The notes below the pieces were generated by a model, which was not told the origin of the DNA, made no database searches, and saw nothing but the letters and a program-made list of their open reading frames with translations. Made by a program: the position numbers and the translations under genes. 64,000 nucleotides of DNA from JAMXLO01 sp046732975 (GTDB taxonomy: Bacteria; Pseudomonadota; Alphaproteobacteria; Acetobacterales; Acetobacteraceae), in contig JBKPOG010000107.1 in the NCBI GenBank assembly GCA_046732975.1, positions 10,043-74,042 of the forward strand, written 5' to 3'. Position 1 is the stretch's first letter. Each line of letters begins with the position of its first letter. Positions 51,477 to 59,924 of the stretch are shown here, piece by piece.

Positions 51477-52844
51477 ATGACTAGACGCCGACTCACCGGA
51501 GCCGCGGGCGCTGTGCTGCCGATGCTGCTGGCGGCTGTGCCCGCCCTGGCCGACGATGCAGGGCCGCCCAAGCTAGACTCCGGCGATATCGCGTGGATGC
51601 TCGCCAGCACAGCACTCGTGCTGATGATGACCGTCCCGGGCCTGGCACTGTTCTATGGGGGCATGGTCCGCAAAAAGAATATCCTTGCCACCTTGATGCA
51701 GTGCTTTGTCATTACGTGCATCGTTACAATTGTATGGACCGTCGCCGGTTATAGTCTGGCATTCACGCCAGGCAACATGTACGTCGGCGACCTGTCACGC
51801 TTCATGCTGCATGGGATCGCCGATCACATCAGCAAAGGCAACGATACGCAGGCCTTCGTATTGGAGTCAGGAATCAAGGACGTGGCACCAATGACCACGA
51901 CGATCCCTGAAACCGTGTACATGATGTTCCAGATGACATTCGCGATCATCACGCCGGCGCTGATCGTCGGTGCCTTCGCCGATCGTATGAAGTTCTCGGC
52001 GCTGTGCATCTTCATGACGCTGTGGTCGTTGCTGATCTACTCCCCCGTGGCGCATTGGATGTGGGCGCCGAGTGGCTGGAGTGCGCAGAACGGGCAGCTC
52101 GACTTTGCGGGCGGTACCGTCGTCCACATCAACGCCGGCATCGCCGGGCTGATGTGTGCGTTGGTCCTTGGCAAGCGCGTCGGCTACGGCAACGAGAACA
52201 TGGCTCCGTATAACCTCTCTTATGCGGTGATCGGCGCCTCGCTGCTCTGGGTTGGCTGGTTCGGCTTCAATGCCGGGTCCGCGGTCGCCTCGAACGGTCG
52301 TGCCGGAATGGCCATGGCGGTAACACAGATCGCGACCGCAGCCGCAGCGCTGGGCTGGATGTTCGCCGAGTGGATCGCCAAGGGCAAACCCTCGGTGCTC
52401 GGTGCAATCTCCGGTGCAGTCGCCGGTCTGGTGGCCATCACCCCTGCTTCAGGCTTCGTCCTGCCCGGTTCCTCCATCATCATCGGCGTCGCCGCCGGCG
52501 TGATCTGCTTTTGGGCGGCCACCAGCGTGAAGCATATGTTTGGTTACGACGACAGTCTCGATGTTTTCGGCGTGCACTGCATCGGCGGCATCGTCGGCGC
52601 ATTGCTAACGGGCGTGTTCTCCTACGGACCGCTGTCCGCCACCGACGCATCGCCTGATGGCAGCCCGGGCGGCCTCAACCAACTCTGGATCCAGTGCCAG
52701 GGTGTGGTTGCCACGCTGGTCTACAGTGGGGTCGGAACGCTGATCCTGCTGATGATCACCAAGATGCTGGTTGGCTTGCGTGTGGGTGAGGAAGAGGAGC
52801 GCGAAGGCCTCGACCTCGTCCTGCACGGCGAACAGATCTTCTGA
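51477..52844 (+). CDS. amtB: Ammonium transporter AmtB
   Basis: Trimeric ammonium channel, 455 aa. It has a signal peptide (RLTGAAGAVLPMLLAAVPALA) and eleven membrane helices. Motifs are DSGDIAWMLASTALVLMMTVPGLALFYGGMVRKKN at helix 1, the first pore histidine in YSPVAHWMWAPSGW, the FAGGTVVHINAGIAGL block, and the second pore histidine in DVFGVHCIGGIVGALLTG. AAGGAA is 8 nt before the ATG. It is co-transcribed with glnK and probably blocked by it. Confidence 0.96.
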   Translation: MTRRRLTGAAGAVLPMLLAAVPALADDAGPPKLDSGDIAWMLASTALVLMMTVPGLALFYGGMVRKKNILATLMQCFVITCIVTIVWTVAGYSLAFTPGNMYVGDLSRFMLHGIADHISKGNDTQAFVLESGIKDVAPMTTTIPETVYMMFQMTFAIITPALIVGAFADRMKFSALCIFMTLWSLLIYSPVAHWMWAPSGWSAQNGQLDFAGGTVVHINAGIAGLMCALVLGKRVGYGNENMAPYNLSYAVIGASLLWVGWFGFNAGSAVASNGRAGMAMAVTQIATAAAALGWMFAEWIAKGKPSVLGAISGAVAGLVAITPASGFVLPGSSIIIGVAAGVICFWAATSVKHMFGYDDSLDVFGVHCIGGIVGALLTGVFSYGPLSATDASPDGSPGGLNQLWIQCQGVVATLVYSGVGTLILLMITKMLVGLRVGEEEEREGLDLVLHGEQIF

Positions 52845-52933
52845 TCAGCCCAGGCAGCGCAGAGGGGTGCCGCGAACCGGCGTCCCTCCTGGCGTCTCCA
52901 ATCAATGCGATAAGACAAGGGTAACGACGAAAC

Positions 52934-54319
52934 ATGGAGAACAGGAAAGTGAGAGGCGCCGCAGGTTGGGCTGCGGCAGCTGGCATTGTCGCCGCAATGT
53001 CGGCCGCAAACGCACAGACGACGACCGCACCCACAGCTCCAGCGGCCGGATCAGCACCTAGCGAGACGCCGGCAACACCATCGGCACCCGCCGCACCAGC
53101 TGCGGAAGCGCCGCCGCCCGGCCTTTGGGTTAATGGAATTCATCTGTCGGCGCAGCTCGAAGCCGGGATAATCGCCAATCCATTTCGTCCCGCGACGGGC
53201 CTGAACTGGGGTCAGCTCTTCACCGACCACGCCAACCAGGTGCAACTCAATCAACTGCTGCTGACTGCGAACAAACCACTCGACCCAAAGAACAGCGATT
53301 ACCAGTGGGGCTTCAAGGTCCAGTTCATGTATGGGTCAGATGCCCGCTATACGCAGTTCCTAGGCGAACTGAATCGCGTGGACCCCGGGCAGCGCTACCA
53401 GCTGGACGTTGTCGAGGCGAACGTGCTCGCACATCTGCCTTGGCTGACCGCGGGCGGTATCGATCTCAAGGCGGGTCAATATGTGACGCCGTTGGGCTAT
53501 GAGACGATCGATCCGTCGACCAATCCGTTCTACTCACATTCCTACATCTTCCAGTTCGGGCTGCCGTTCAAGCACACCGGAGCGCTGGCAACGACACACG
53601 TCAACGACGTGCTGGACATCTACTCAGGGGTCGATACCGGTACGAACACCACGTTCGGACCGCTGGGTGACAACAACGGCGCCATTGGTGGCATCGGCGG
53701 GTTCAACCTGACCTTCCTGGAAGGCAAACTGACGGTTCTCGCGCTGACGCATTTCGGGCCGGATGACGCCACTCGGGCGCTTTCGCCGATAGGATTCAAC
53801 GCCAACGGGTTCTGGCGCTTCTACAATGATGTGCTGATCACCTGGAAAGCCACCGACACCTGGACGTTTGTCACCGAAGCCAACTGGGCGCGCGATGGGT
53901 TCGGGATCGTCACACCCTCCGGCACCGTCAACAAACCGGTGAACGGTTTCGGCGCAGCACAATACGTATCCTACGCGCTGACAGAGACGGTCGCGCTGAA
54001 TGCCAGAGCGGAACTCTGGCGCGATGACAACAACTTCTTTGTCGCGGCATTTCCGGCCAACAACTCCTTCGTGCGGTTCGAGCAGGGCCTGCCCACAACT
54101 GTAAATGTCGCGCCTGGTGGCAACTCGACTTACGGCGCCCTAACCCTCGGTGTCACATGGAAACCCGAGGTCCCCGCGCCCATCACGGGCCTGCTGGTGC
54201 GGCCGGAGATCCGCTGGGACCACGCCTTCACCAACAACGAGCCGTTCAACAACAACCTGAATGGGAAGGGCACCAACAACTCCTTCACGTTCGGCTCCGA
54301 CATCGTCCTGACGTTCTGA
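52934..54319 (+). CDS. Outer-membrane beta-barrel porin (BBP2/OmpL-like)
   Basis: A 461-aa protein with a signal peptide (GAAGWAAAAGIVAAMSAANA) and an Ala/Pro-rich stretch (residues 30-65). A long beta-barrel domain follows, with alternating aromatic strands such as WGFKVQFMYGSDARYTQFL, FYSHSYIFQFGLPFKHTGALAT, WTFVTEANWARDG and LLVRPEIRWDHAF. It ends in a strand closing with Phe (DIVLTF), the outer-membrane assembly signal. It matches the putative beta-barrel porin-2 family often found after amtB or glnK, so a role in uptake of a nitrogen compound is plausible but inferred. Confidence 0.85.
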   Translation: MENRKVRGAAGWAAAAGIVAAMSAANAQTTTAPTAPAAGSAPSETPATPSAPAAPAAEAPPPGLWVNGIHLSAQLEAGIIANPFRPATGLNWGQLFTDHANQVQLNQLLLTANKPLDPKNSDYQWGFKVQFMYGSDARYTQFLGELNRVDPGQRYQLDVVEANVLAHLPWLTAGGIDLKAGQYVTPLGYETIDPSTNPFYSHSYIFQFGLPFKHTGALATTHVNDVLDIYSGVDTGTNTTFGPLGDNNGAIGGIGGFNLTFLEGKLTVLALTHFGPDDATRALSPIGFNANGFWRFYNDVLITWKATDTWTFVTEANWARDGFGIVTPSGTVNKPVNGFGAAQYVSYALTETVALNARAELWRDDNNFFVAAFPANNSFVRFEQGLPTTVNVAPGGNSTYGALTLGVTWKPEVPAPITGLLVRPEIRWDHAFTNNEPFNNNLNGKGTNNSFTFGSDIVLTF

Positions 54320-54330
54320 AGCCGTCCTAC

Positions 54331-54447
54331 GTCGTGGCCGGCCCCCCGCGTTGGGCCGAAGGCCCGCCCGAGAACACGCTTGTGCCGGCCATCGTTGCGG
54401 CAGGGTTGTTGCGGTGGGGTGGCCGGGACAAGCTCGGCCATGACGGT
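54331..54447. repeat. Degenerate palindromic interspersed repeat
   Basis: The interval between the porin and the SDR gene holds two related palindromic motifs, GTCGTGGCCGGCC with CTTGTGCCGGCCATCG, and GGCCGGGACAAGCTCGGCCATGACGG. They recall the short GCCATGACGG-type palindromes widespread between genes in alphaproteobacteria. A small hairpin (GGGCC-GAA-GGCCC at 54353-54365) lies inside. It is probably non-coding and may also terminate both convergent transcripts. Confidence 0.45.
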
Positions 54448-54450
54448 GGG

Positions 54451-55212
54451 CTAAAGTGTCAGCCCACCATCGACAGTGATCGTCTGCCCCGTCACCATCG
54501 CCGCGCCAAACCCCAGGAACAGCACCACTTCAGCCAAGTCCTCGGGCTGGCAGCGGCGCTTCAGCAGTGCCCGCTCGATCGACTGTTGACGCTCTTCATT
54601 GGTCCACTCGACCATCCAGGAGCTGTCCACGGCACCAGGAGCGATTGCATTGACCCGCACCTCGGGTGCCAGGGCGCGCGCGAGGTTCTGCGTGAGACTC
54701 ACCACGCCTGCCTTGGTCGCACTGTAGGCGAGGCTCGATCCGGCCCGTCCCAATCCCGCGATCGAACCTGTGCTGACGATAGCGCCGTGCGCGGCCTTCA
54801 ATGCTGGCGCAGCCGCCTTCGATCCACGGAACACACTCAACAGATTGGTCTGCAGGAGCAGTGTCCACAGCTCGTCGGTGATCATGTCGAGTTCAGGCGG
54901 TGCGATCCGGCGATGCGTTCCCGGCGTACCCGCGTTGTTGAACAACAGATCGAGACGGCCGAGATCATCGATTGCCTTCAGCACCATGCGTTCGCAGTTG
55001 CCGGCCTCGCTCACGCTGCCCGGCGCCATGATCGCCTTGCCACCTTCGGCGTTGATCTTCTCCACTGCCTCCGGGCCCCGCGCATCGTCAGCCAGAAAGT
55101 TCACCGCCACCGTCGCGCCGAACTTTGCCAGCATGCGCGCCGTCGCGAAGCCGATACCAGACGCACCGCCGGTGACGAGTGCGGTCTTGCCCTTGAGATC
55201 GTAGCTGATCAT
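54451..55212 (-). CDS. SDR family NAD(P)-dependent oxidoreductase
   Basis: Short-chain dehydrogenase of 253 aa with the full classical set: cofactor motif TALVTGGASGIGFATA (TGxxxGIG), LDLLFNNAGTPG (NNAG), IVSTGSIAGLG with catalytic Ser, SLAYSATKAGVVSLTQ with YxxxK, and the terminal MVTGQTITVDGGLTL. ATG at 55212 has GGAGGG 4-5 nt upstream. It follows the ThDP-enzyme gene by 11 nt, giving an enoyl-CoA hydratase, ThDP enzyme, SDR order. The substrate is unknown. Confidence 0.9.
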   Translation of the reverse strand: MISYDLKGKTALVTGGASGIGFATARMLAKFGATVAVNFLADDARGPEAVEKINAEGGKAIMAPGSVSEAGNCERMVLKAIDDLGRLDLLFNNAGTPGTHRRIAPPELDMITDELWTLLLQTNLLSVFRGSKAAAPALKAAHGAIVSTGSIAGLGRAGSSLAYSATKAGVVSLTQNLARALAPEVRVNAIAPGAVDSSWMVEWTNEERQQSIERALLKRRCQPEDLAEVVLFLGFGAAMVTGQTITVDGGLTL

Positions 55213-55223
55213 GAGCCCTCCAT

Positions 55224-56846
55224 TCATGGTGTTGCAGCGGGCAGCCACGGTTCCGGCGCACGCGCATCTATGTCTGTGTTGACGTCGACCACCACTGTCT
55301 CGTCCGAGGCCAGAGCTTCCCGCAGGGCCGGCGCGATCTGCGATGGCTCATCGACGCGGATCCCGCGCAGTCCGAATACGTGCGCGACATCGGCGAAACT
55401 GGTTGGTCCGAAGCGCCCCAATTCACTCACATCACCTGGCTTGTTGCCCTGCTGGCGCTGCATGTTCGGCCAGCCTTGACCAAAGCCAGAATTGTTGTTG
55501 ATCACCAGCACAACGCCGATCCCGCGTCGCCGCGCCGTCTCCAGTTCTGTCAGGTGATAGTAGATAGCGCCGTCGCCTGACCAGCAGATCACCTTGCGCT
55601 TGCCCGCAGCGCACTTCGCGCCCAGTGCCGCGGGAAACGCCCAGCCCAGCGAACCAGCCGCCCGCAGATAGGTCTGCGTCGTACCGTTCAGCTCGATCAG
55701 CGTGGAGGTCCAGATACCGGAATAGCCGGTATCGGCCACAAGAATGCCGTCCTCGGGCAATGCGCGGGTGATCTCGGCACACAGGCGGTCGGGCAGGATG
55801 GGCGCTGCATTGCCGGACAGTCGCGCGGCCCGCTCCTCGCGCCAGGCGGCAACGATGCCGGCTGCACGATCGGCGAATGAAGTGTCGCGAGCAGGCCGCC
55901 CAATTGCCATATTCAACTTTTCCAATGTCGCCTTCGGATCACCCATCAACCCCAGTGTGTGCGGATAGCTGCGGCCCAGTTCCAACGGATCGATGTCGAT
56001 CTGCACCGCTTGCGTCTGCAGCGGGGGAATGCGCCAAGCGTGCGTCACCTGATCACCGGTATGGCAGCCGACGAACAGCACAAGGTCAGCCTCATGCACG
56101 ATCTGGTTCGCCGGTGGCGCGGCATAATTGCCTGGACATCCAATTGACAGCCGATGTCGCGTGGGGATGATGCCGCGCCCGCCGAGCGAGGTGCCGATTG
56201 GGGCAGCCAGTGCCTCACCAAGCGCCAGCAGCTCAAGTCCTGCTCCCGACGCGGCCGCTCCGGTCCCGGCGATGATGACGATGCGGTTTGCGGCGCGCAG
56301 CTTTGCCGCGGCGCGCTCAATTTCGTCATCCGATGGTGTCGGCCGGTAAGGCGGCGTGGTGAGTTGCAGCGCGGGATCCATCCCCGCCGGTTCGTTGACC
56401 ATTCCGGTCTCGACGACGGCAGCCGAGCGGCCATACAGGTCCAGGTGCGCCGGGCGAGGTGAACCTGTCATTGCCTCACGCCAGGCCTGCCGCAGCAGGC
56501 GCGGCAGGTCCGCTGCTTCCGCAACATCGGCCGAAAATTTCGTCACCGATGCGTAGAGCGGCGCGTGTGGGATCTCCTGATAGGTGTTGCGATGGTGGTA
56601 ATGCGGCGGCTCGCGCCCAGTCAGCGCGATGACCGGACTATAGCCTAGCCAGGCGTCCTGCAATCCGGCAGCCAGGTTAGCGGCTCCGACGGACTGCGCG
56701 AAACAGATGCCGGGACGGCCCGCGATGCGCGCGAAACCATCAGCCATGTAGGCCGCGGACTTCTCGGTGTGCGCGAGCACCCGTGTGACGCCTAGCGTGC
56801 CAAGCTCGATCAAGGTCCTGCGCAGCACGGCGTCGATGAAGAACAC
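55224..56846 (-). CDS. Thiamine diphosphate-dependent enzyme (acetolactate synthase-like), apparent N-terminal frameshift
   Basis: Second ThDP enzyme of the window, 540 aa from GTG 56846. The catalytic glutamate is in LAHTEKSAAYMADGFARIAG. The central domain has RIVIIAGTGAAASGAGLELLALGEALAAPI, and the ThDP motif is GDGAIYYHLTELETARRRGIGVVLVINNN. Family-like sequence (SGAEWLARSLAANGTTHV) continues upstream of the GTG in the same frame but lacks a start there. An ATG at 56917 with GGGGAG upstream opens MSAAR and hits TAA, and a single missing base near 56910 would join it to this frame. So the gene is either frameshifted or starts internally, losing about 23 residues. It is only loosely similar to the ThDP enzyme at 40807. 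Confidence 0.85.
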   Translation of the reverse strand: MFFIDAVLRRTLIELGTLGVTRVLAHTEKSAAYMADGFARIAGRPGICFAQSVGAANLAAGLQDAWLGYSPVIALTGREPPHYHHRNTYQEIPHAPLYASVTKFSADVAEAADLPRLLRQAWREAMTGSPRPAHLDLYGRSAAVVETGMVNEPAGMDPALQLTTPPYRPTPSDDEIERAAAKLRAANRIVIIAGTGAAASGAGLELLALGEALAAPIGTSLGGRGIIPTRHRLSIGCPGNYAAPPANQIVHEADLVLFVGCHTGDQVTHAWRIPPLQTQAVQIDIDPLELGRSYPHTLGLMGDPKATLEKLNMAIGRPARDTSFADRAAGIVAAWREERAARLSGNAAPILPDRLCAEITRALPEDGILVADTGYSGIWTSTLIELNGTTQTYLRAAGSLGWAFPAALGAKCAAGKRKVICWSGDGAIYYHLTELETARRRGIGVVLVINNNSGFGQGWPNMQRQQGNKPGDVSELGRFGPTSFADVAHVFGLRGIRVDEPSQIAPALREALASDETVVVDVNTDIDARAPEPWLPAATP

Positions 56847-57005
56847 GTGTGTCGTGCCGTTCGCTGCGAGTGAGCGCGCCAGCCATTCGGCGCCGCTTAT
56901 CTCCGTGCCGCGCTCATGTTGTTCTCCCCGAGAGGGCGCCGATGCTACCCCTCGATGGCGAGCGCGCGAAGCATCTACCCTGACGCCGAAGCAGGTTCGC
57001 CTTGA

Positions 57006-57776
57006 TCAGGGCCGTCGCGCTCGCTGCTGTCGTACGAATTCGCCCATCAACAGGCGTGGTTCATCGCTTTGCCATGCCTCGGCGAATCGCTCGATGCCCC
57101 GTTGGATCGCCTGGCGCATCGGGAGGTCCTCCCACTCGGAGATCAGCGCCTTTTGCAAGCGAACTGCATTGGCTCCCGAGGCCAGGATCGACCCGACCAG
57201 GCGCTCGACGGCGGCGTCAAGCTGGTCCGCCGGCACGACTGTCTCAACCAGGCCCCACGATGACGCGGTCACGGCATCGATCCTATCGCCGGTGAGCAAC
57301 CACTGCCGCGTCCGCCCCCAGCCAATCAACTGCGGCAGTAGTGCCGCTTCCACCACCGAAGGCACACCAAGCCGCACCTCCGGCATACCAAATTGCGCAT
57401 CCGTGCTGGCCACCCGCATGTCGCAGGCGGCAGCGAGCTCGACGCCGGCGCCAAAGACATAACCCTGGATGCGTGCAATCACCGGCACCGGCAGGCGACG
57501 GAATACATCGCAACTCCGGTGCACCCGGGTAATGAACGCGCGGGCGGACCCCGGCTGAAGTTCTGCCATCTCGTTGATGTCGGCGCCGCCGACAAACGCA
57601 CGTTCGCCCGCGCCGCGCAGGATGACGGCACGCAGCGTGCGGTCGGCGGCGAGCTGCTCGGCGGCGGCGATCAGGTCGGTCATCACCGCGGTGTTGAGGG
57701 TGTTCAGCTTGGCCTCGTTGTGGATGGTCAGCATGGCAATCCCGCGCCCATCCTGCTGCACGCTGACCCAACCCAT
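57006..57776 (-). CDS. Enoyl-CoA hydratase/isomerase family protein
   Basis: Crotonase-fold enzyme of 256 aa. It has GIAMLTIHNEAKLNTLNTAVMTDL at the N-terminus, the oxyanion-hole loop RAFVGGADINEMAEL, and VIARIQGYVFGAGVELAAACDMRVAS. FGMPEVRLGVPSVVEAALLPQLIGWG carries the glutamate of the active site. ATG at 57776 has GCGAGGG 5 nt upstream, which decides it over the longer frame. It is the first gene of a possible three-gene unit with the ThDP enzyme and SDR, 88 nt before the ThDP gene's apparent original start. Confidence 0.9.
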   Translation of the reverse strand: MGWVSVQQDGRGIAMLTIHNEAKLNTLNTAVMTDLIAAAEQLAADRTLRAVILRGAGERAFVGGADINEMAELQPGSARAFITRVHRSCDVFRRLPVPVIARIQGYVFGAGVELAAACDMRVASTDAQFGMPEVRLGVPSVVEAALLPQLIGWGRTRQWLLTGDRIDAVTASSWGLVETVVPADQLDAAVERLVGSILASGANAVRLQKALISEWEDLPMRQAIQRGIERFAEAWQSDEPRLLMGEFVRQQRARRP

Positions 57777-57845
57777 GGCACCCTCGCCAATTGCCCGACG
57801 CGTCGCGCCATCCCATACTGGCCATCCACCTGTCGAGAGGAGGCA

Positions 57846-58064
57846 ATGGCGATCGCTCCACTCCAGCCGCATAGGTCGTGGTACCGGCACTTCTGGTATG
57901 CCGAGCGCTCGCCCCGAGACACGCTCGTGGATCGCTCACTGCTGTTCGCAATCGTCGCCTTGTCGCTGATTGCCGGCGGTTTGGTGATGGCCCGCGACCA
58001 AGCCGCGACTATCGGCGCCGAACGGCTTGCCGGCTCCGAAGCAAGAGCACTGGCACCGCGATAG
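57846..58064 (+). CDS. Small single-pass membrane protein
   Basis: A 72-aa protein with GAGGAGG just before the ATG at 57846, a convincing ribosome site. It has an aromatic/basic N-terminus (SWYRHFWYAERSPRDTLVDR) and one membrane helix (LLFAIVALSLIAGGLVMA, residues 31-48), then a hydrophilic tail. It is divergent from the enoyl-CoA hydratase gene. The family is not recognised; it might be an auxiliary envelope protein. Confidence 0.55.
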   Translation: MAIAPLQPHRSWYRHFWYAERSPRDTLVDRSLLFAIVALSLIAGGLVMARDQAATIGAERLAGSEARALAPR

Positions 58065-58123
58065 ACATCCTGTTCAGGACTCGCCGACGCCAAAGACTGC
58101 GGCAATTTCACCACTCGAGCATT

Positions 58124-58185
58124 TCATAACGGGATCAATTCTTGTTCGTGCTCAATGGGAAACTTCAGTACCTCTCCCGTTATGA
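58124..58185. repeat. 11-bp perfect inverted repeat with 40-bp spacer
   Basis: TCATAACGGGA at 58124-58134 is the exact reverse complement of TCCCGTTATGA at 58175-58185. It lies in the AT-richer 298-bp gap between the small membrane protein and the 99-aa hypothetical gene, about 180 bp before the latter. Two half-sites of one operator, or the stem of a structured RNA, are possible. No promoter pair is clear and nothing else was found in this gap. Confidence 0.45.
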
Positions 58186-58362
58186 TTGCACTGTATTGCG
58201 TTACCTGTTGTTTTCAGGGTCTTAGGGACGATACCTGAGACGCTGTTTAGAACCGGTCGCGTAGCAAGAGCGAAATCGTACCCTCGAATGCAATTCCTGC
58301 TTGCGTCACGGGTCCGTGAGGACCAGATCACACCACCGTGAGACGCTGGAGACGAGGCTGCG

Positions 58363-58662
58363 ATGCCGCCGAAGTTGGTCCCGAATGTGCCGACAGGCCT
58401 CGCCTTCGAGATCGCCGACCTGATGGTGCTACAGGCCTGGGCCGAGTTCCACGATGTCCAGATGGTCGTGGAACTGGACCATTGCGTCGAGGGCGACGAA
58501 TATGAAGAGGTTATCGCCTTCTACGCGCAAGACAGTCAACTCCGACGCTGGATCCTCTGGCGAGCTTCGGATGGGGTCATCGTCCAACCGTTGATCGGTC
58601 GAAGCAACCGGTTCAGCACCGTGGCCGAAGCGCTCGAAACCCTTGTGCCGATGCGCTCGTAG
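58363..58662 (+). CDS. Hypothetical protein, 99 aa
   Basis: Starts MPPKLVPNVPTGLAFEIADL with GAGG 6 nt upstream. It is acidic and helix/strand-mixed, with MVVELDHCVEGDEYEEVIAFYAQDSQLRRWILWRASDG and a closing helix STVAEALETLVP. No signal or membrane segment. The composition and clean ribosome site support a real gene; the family is not recognised. It is convergent with argJ (10-nt gap). Confidence 0.6.
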   Translation: MPPKLVPNVPTGLAFEIADLMVLQAWAEFHDVQMVVELDHCVEGDEYEEVIAFYAQDSQLRRWILWRASDGVIVQPLIGRSNRFSTVAEALETLVPMRS

Positions 58663-58672
58663 GGAACTTCAG

Positions 58673-59899
58673 CTATGACCTGTAAGAGCCGTTGATATCG
58701 ATATAACCGTGGGTCAGATCGCACGTCCAAACGGTAGACTTGCCACGGCCTATCCCGAGATCAATGGAGATCTCCACTTCTCGCCCCTTCATGTGCTCGA
58801 CCACCGGTTTCTCGTCATAGCCAGGTACCACGCCGCCGTCGCGCGCCATCCAGACGCCACCCACCGCAACCGATAATTTGTCTCGATCTGCCGGTTCACC
58901 GGCTTTGCCGACCGCCATAACGATCCGACCCCAGTTGGCGTCCTCGCCAGCAATCGCGGTCTTCACCAGCGGCGAGTTAGCGACCGCCATCCCGATCCGC
59001 TTCGCCGACCGGGCAGTCGCTGCGCCGGTCACCTCGATGCGGACCAGCTTCTGCGCCCCCTCGCCATCCCGCACCACCTGAAGTGCCAGATCGAGCAGCA
59101 CCGCATTGAGGGCAGCGGCAAACTCGCCGAGAACTGCGCCGCCGTCCGCGGGCACCCGGGGGTGCTTCGCCTGGCCGGTCGCGAACAGCAATACCGTATC
59201 CGAGGTCGAGGTATCCGAATCGACCGTTGTGCAGTTGAAACTGGCGTCGACACCCTTCTTCAGCAATGCCTGCATCGTGGCGGAGGGAAGCTTTGCGTCG
59301 GTGCAGATGAAGCAGAGCATGGTCGCCATGTCCGGCGCGATCATGCCGCTGCCTTTTGCGATGCCGCTGATCCGGACTTCGGCATCGCCGATTCGCGCGG
59401 TGCGGGTGGCGGCCTTGGGGAAAGTGTCTGTCGTCATGATCCCGCGCGCCACCGCCTCCCAGGCGTCGTCGCGCAAGGATGCGTGCAGTGGCGGTAACGC
59501 GGAAACCAGTTTCTCGTGCGGCAACACCTCGCCAATCACCCCGGTAGACGCGATGAACACCTGCTTCGCCGGGCAACCCACGAGGTCGGCCGCCGCCGCC
59601 GCCGTGGCAATGCACGCATCCCGGCCGGCCCTGCCTGTGAAGACGTTGGCATTGCCGGCATTCACCACTACCGCACGTGCCTTCCCTCCCCCAAGGGCGG
59701 CACGGCACCAGTCCACAGGCGCACCAGGACACTTGCTGGATGTGAATACACCGGCGACGGTGGTGCCGGCGGCCAGTTCCAGCACGACCAGGTCATCGCG
59801 ACCCTGATATCGGATCCCGGCCGCCGTGGCGCCGAGGCGCACCCCCGCTACGGGCGGTAGTTCTGGCAACTGGACGGCAAGCGGGGAGACAGGAGGCAT
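58673..59899 (-). CDS. argJ: Bifunctional glutamate N-acetyltransferase / amino-acid N-acetyltransferase ArgJ
   Basis: Recycles the acetyl group in arginine biosynthesis by moving it from N-acetylornithine to glutamate; it may also use acetyl-CoA. The 408-aa precursor cleaves itself before Thr193 in APDMATMLCFICTDA. Other marks are AGTTVAGVFTSSKCPGAPVDWCR, VVVNAGNANVFTG, IASTGVIGE and the C-terminal YGYIDINGSYRS-like HGYIDINGSYRS. ATG at 59899 has GAGGAAAA 8 nt upstream. It follows the peptidyl-prolyl isomerase gene by 25 nt. Confidence 0.95.
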   Translation of the reverse strand: MPPVSPLAVQLPELPPVAGVRLGATAAGIRYQGRDDLVVLELAAGTTVAGVFTSSKCPGAPVDWCRAALGGGKARAVVVNAGNANVFTGRAGRDACIATAAAAADLVGCPAKQVFIASTGVIGEVLPHEKLVSALPPLHASLRDDAWEAVARGIMTTDTFPKAATRTARIGDAEVRISGIAKGSGMIAPDMATMLCFICTDAKLPSATMQALLKKGVDASFNCTTVDSDTSTSDTVLLFATGQAKHPRVPADGGAVLGEFAAALNAVLLDLALQVVRDGEGAQKLVRIEVTGAATARSAKRIGMAVANSPLVKTAIAGEDANWGRIVMAVGKAGEPADRDKLSVAVGGVWMARDGGVVPGYDEKPVVEHMKGREVEISIDLGIGRGKSTVWTCDLTHGYIDINGSYRS

Positions 59900-59924
59900 C
59901 AGCGTTTTCCTCGGGTCTGGGCGG

